Assembly: GCF_900188185.1 (NCBI RefSeq)
Contig: NZ_FZPA01000011.1
Coordinates: forward strand, 62,001 to 126,000
Length of the DNA stretch: 64,000 nt
Reading direction: 5' to 3'
From: Sphingopyxis indica
Lineage (GTDB): Bacteria; Pseudomonadota; Alphaproteobacteria; Sphingomonadales; Sphingomonadaceae
The position numbers were made by a program, and so were the translations under genes. The notes under the pieces are model-generated. The model was not told where the DNA came from. It saw only the letters and a list, made by a program, of their open reading frames with translations, and did no database searches. This document shows, piece by piece, positions 61,536 to 64,000 of the stretch (position 1 is the first letter of the stretch; every line of letters starts with the position of its first letter).

Positions 61536-63623
61536 TCACTCGGCCGCTACGGGCAGCTCGGCGTCGCCGGGATCGCCCCCGTCGGCATCGATGGGCACCG
61601 CCGTTTCACCGCCGTCCGGATCGATGCGATCCAGACCCGGCGTTCGCATCGGCGCCGGGAGCCAGGTCGTTTCTGCGACCAGCCTCTCGGCTTCGCGGGC
61701 TATGTCGGCTTTCTTGAGATGGCCGATCATCCGGGCAGCTTCGCCTCCGCGCGCCTCGGCGACATCGGCGAGGATCTGCGGTTTGGTCACGTTGCTGAAA
61801 TAGCCTTCGGCGGTCGGCCGCCAGCCCGCGCCATGCACGTCGAGCCCCGCGGCCAGCGCGAGGACGTGGCTGTGGGCAATCCGGCGCTCGACGCCGTGCG
61901 CCGAGATGCGGCCATTGTCATATTTGGGGACGACCTCGGCTTGGGCGTTGACGCAGAGCGACGCGCAATGCGCCAACAGTTGGGACTGCTCCTCACCATC
62001 CAGGGTGAGCAGGAAGCTCCACAGCTCCTTGTCGGATTGCGGCAGCCGTGCCTTCCACGCCGCCGCGCGTGCGTCGAGCGCTTGCGCCGGCGCGCAATCG
62101 CGCAAACCACTTGGGGCGTTGGAAAAGGAGACCCGGTTCGCCGCGATCTGGACGCAGCACTCGCGGCTGAAGCTGTAGAAACAGCCGAGCACGAGGACGT
62201 GAAGCACTGCGGCGAAGGCGAGCGCTGGATCCTGCGCGACCCTGTCCTGCAGCGCGAGAGTGCGCCAGGCCGTGAGGTCCGAGACCAGACGGTCCGGAAG
62301 CGGCAGTAGCGCGCCCGGTTCCTCCGTACCGCTTGCATCATCCTGCGACTTCGCGGCTCCGTCGTCGCTGCGGTCCGCCGAAGAGCGGCCATCGTCGCCC
62401 GCTTCGGACGCGCCGTCGTCGCCAAGCCCTTCCCGCGGCTGATGCTCGGGCTTCACGAATCCACGCTCGACGCGAACCGACCCATCGCGGTCGATCGAAA
62501 CGAACGCTCCCGCCGTCGCCATTTCTTCAGCTTTGAAGATCAGCGGCCGGTCGACCAAGGCACCGAGTTCGGCATCGATCGCCTCGATCCGCGCATGGAC
62601 CTCGTCCGGCACATCATGCACATCGGCCCATTCGTCGCCGAGTTCCTCGCCTTCGGCTTCAAGCTCGGCGACGCGCGCTGCTTCCGCTTCGGTCAGCGCG
62701 ACCTCTTCGCGGTCGATCTCGCGAAACCCGCGCGTCGCGTCCCACGGCAGGTCGATAGCGGTCGTCACCCATTTCCAGCCCTCGGCGAGGATGCGGGCGC
62801 CTTCGGCTTTGAGCTTCGCGTCGACGAGCCGGTCAAGAAGCGCGGGATCGGTGAGCCAGCCGCCGCCATCGGCTTCGAACAGGTCGCGCGCGATGCTGCC
62901 GCCCGCTTCAAGATAGGTGTCGAGACCGACGAAGCCGACCCTTTTGTCGCCCGCGCGAACGCTGTTCTCGGTGAGTTTCTGGCGGATCCAGGTCGCCGAC
63001 TTGTTGAAGCTGTGTTCGAGCTGCTCCCAGACTTCCTCCTGCCGCGCATGGTCGTCGGCGATGGTGAAGGCCATGAGCTGATCGAGCGTCATCGCCTCTT
63101 CGGCGTAAAGCGCGTGCAGCTTCGGCGAGACACCGGCGAGCTTCAGGCGCTGGCGCACCGCGGCGGGGGTAGTGTGAAAATGCGCGGCGATTTCCTCGAT
63201 CCCGGCTTCCTTGTCGACCATCGCCTGCATCGCGCGAAATTCATCGAGCGGATGCAGCGCCTGGCGAAAGCTGTTTTCAGCGAGGCTGTCCTCTTCGGCG
63301 AGTATGTCATTGGCCGCACCGCCCACGACACAGGGGATCGGCGCGTCCTTCGCGAGCCTTTTCTGCTTCACCAGCAGTTCGAGCGCGCGAAAGCGCCGGC
63401 CTCCGGCCGGAATTTCGAACTGCCCCGTTTCCTGCCCTTCGCCATCGAGCAGCGGCCGCACGTTGAGGCTCTGGAGCAATCCGCGGCGGGCGATGTCCGC
63501 CGCCAGCGTATCGAGCGATACGCCTGCCTTCACGCGCCTCACATTGGCCTGCGACAGGCGCAAGCGGTCGAGAGGAATGTCGCGCGACGGGGCGAGGGTG
63601 ATTTTCGGAAGCGATTTGGCCAT
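61536..63623 (-). CDS. parB: ParB/RepB/Spo0J-family partition-type protein, large
   Basis: A 695-residue ParB-like protein; start at 63623 (MAKSLPKITLAPSRDIPLDR). The ParB/Srx domain has RLSQANVRRVKAG, GLLQSLNVRP and EIPAGGRRFRALELL; the HTH KVxxxFHTTPAAVRQRLKLAG-like EEIAAHFHTTPAAVRQRLKL follows near 165. The long C-terminal part (about 350 residues) with an acidic low-complexity linker is typical of the element- and plasmid-borne version rather than chromosomal ParB. It may act as a DNA-binding regulator or in partitioning; no parA is seen here. Confidence 0.9.
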   Translation of the reverse strand: MAKSLPKITLAPSRDIPLDRLRLSQANVRRVKAGVSLDTLAADIARRGLLQSLNVRPLLDGEGQETGQFEIPAGGRRFRALELLVKQKRLAKDAPIPCVVGGAANDILAEEDSLAENSFRQALHPLDEFRAMQAMVDKEAGIEEIAAHFHTTPAAVRQRLKLAGVSPKLHALYAEEAMTLDQLMAFTIADDHARQEEVWEQLEHSFNKSATWIRQKLTENSVRAGDKRVGFVGLDTYLEAGGSIARDLFEADGGGWLTDPALLDRLVDAKLKAEGARILAEGWKWVTTAIDLPWDATRGFREIDREEVALTEAEAARVAELEAEGEELGDEWADVHDVPDEVHARIEAIDAELGALVDRPLIFKAEEMATAGAFVSIDRDGSVRVERGFVKPEHQPREGLGDDGASEAGDDGRSSADRSDDGAAKSQDDASGTEEPGALLPLPDRLVSDLTAWRTLALQDRVAQDPALAFAAVLHVLVLGCFYSFSRECCVQIAANRVSFSNAPSGLRDCAPAQALDARAAAWKARLPQSDKELWSFLLTLDGEEQSQLLAHCASLCVNAQAEVVPKYDNGRISAHGVERRIAHSHVLALAAGLDVHGAGWRPTAEGYFSNVTKPQILADVAEARGGEAARMIGHLKKADIAREAERLVAETTWLPAPMRTPGLDRIDPDGGETAVPIDADGGDPGDAELPVAAE

Positions 63624-63746
63624 GGGCCTTCTCCATGACGGGCCGCCGCGAGACACTCTCCCGGCTCCTGAAACCCGTCACGAAGCCCCGGCTTCCCTCT
63701 TCCTCGAACGGGGCCGCCACCGGCGGCCCCGAACAAGTCCGCGGCC
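63624..63746 (-). promoter_or_regulatory. parB leader with a strong hairpin
   Basis: A perfect 9-bp stem GGGGCCGCC-ACC-GGCGGCCCC at 63705-63725 lies 82 bases before parB. It could end the DUF2958 transcript (its stop is at 63747) or form part of the parB leader. Confidence 0.45.
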
Positions 63747-64000
63747 TCAGCCCCGCCGCGAAGGCCGGCGCGCCGCTGCGTGCAGGCGCTGCTCGCCAAG
63801 GATGATCGAGCCCGCCGCGCGCGCCGCTTCGGCATAGACCGACAGGGGATGGCGTGCTTCGAAGTGGAGATCGCGCTCGATACCGAGCCCGAAGGGCAGG
63901 CGCACGCTCTCGAGTTCGGCAACCGAGAAGCTGCCGAGTTCGGGACAACCGAACCCCAGGTCCGCGAGGCCGAACAATATGCCGTCGGCATCGATCTCGG
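63747..64000 (-). CDS. DUF2958 protein, C-terminal part
   Basis: The last 83 codons of a gene that begins beyond the right edge. The sequence FGLADLGFGCPELGSFSVAE, then RLPFGLGIERDLHFEARHPL and SVYAEAARAAGSI is the DUF2958 core, a small protein family found on conjugative elements next to ParB. The C-terminus is basic (AARRPSRRG). Function unknown. Confidence 0.85.
   Translation of the reverse strand, partial: EIDADGILFGLADLGFGCPELGSFSVAELESVRLPFGLGIERDLHFEARHPLSVYAEAARAAGSIILGEQRLHAAARRPSRRG

Noticed and set aside
1-64000. tRNA, rRNA or CRISPR genes
   Set aside because: None was recognised on either strand by reading; a dedicated scan such as a covariance search would be decisive.

Overview
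The window is GC-rich and has several TonB-dependent receptors, IS91- and IS21-type elements and conjugation genes of the DUF736/DUF2840/DUF2285 type. This suggests a sphingomonad alphaproteobacterium (Sphingopyxis, Sphingobium or Novosphingobium-like); this is inference from gene content. I see no rRNA, tRNA or CRISPR array.

Region 1 (1-12.0 kb), probably chromosomal or flanking: the start of an SLC13-type permease, an RBBP9-like hydrolase, and a tightly packed minus-strand operon read from 10.64 kb to 1.56 kb. The operon holds a small leader ORF, a TonB receptor, a GPH-type transporter, an alpha-KG dioxygenase, an arylsulfatase, a second dioxygenase and a flavoprotein. It looks like a sulfate-ester scavenging operon. 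An Amj-type lipid II flippase gene follows.

Region 2 (12.3-23.8 kb): core genes of a conjugative element (ICE or plasmid), nearly all on the minus strand. They include a MobF relaxase with helicase domain, a VirD4/TrwB coupling protein, a TrwA-like accessory protein, a lytic transglycosylase, a TraF peptidase, DUF2840, an AlpA-like HTH protein, a frameshifted DUF6499-DUF2285 protein, two DUF736 proteins and small hypotheticals. A candidate oriT with an F-like nic sequence lies just upstream of the accessory gene, the oriT-trwA-trwB-trwC layout of R388.

Region 3 (24-54 kb): cargo. (a) A His-Xaa-Ser peptide-maturation system: radical SAM enzymes HxsB and HxsC, the repeat protein HxsA, a TIGR03982-type membrane protein and a MauG-like diheme lipoprotein. 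(b) A thermonuclease with two small genes. (c) An IS91-family element with a tyrosine recombinase. (d) A catabolic island (32.4-51.0 kb) with lactonase, CoA ligase, kinase-like phosphotransferase, ACAD11-like dehydrogenase, crotonase, thioesterase, transporter and three TonB receptors. Its transcription units share a TTGC-N7-GCAA palindrome, which points to one LysR regulon, possibly for gamma-lactones or 4-hydroxy acids. (e) A metal-resistance locus collapsed around an IS21 remnant, followed by an intact dmeF-like exporter.

Region 4 (54-64 kb): an Abi-family HEPN protein next to a candidate structured RNA, a fused nucleotidyltransferase-HEPN protein, then more element core genes (DUF2493, Toprim primase-like, metallopeptidase, a large Cys-rich hypothetical, ParB, DUF2958). 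Structured leader elements with covarying stems occur before several core genes.
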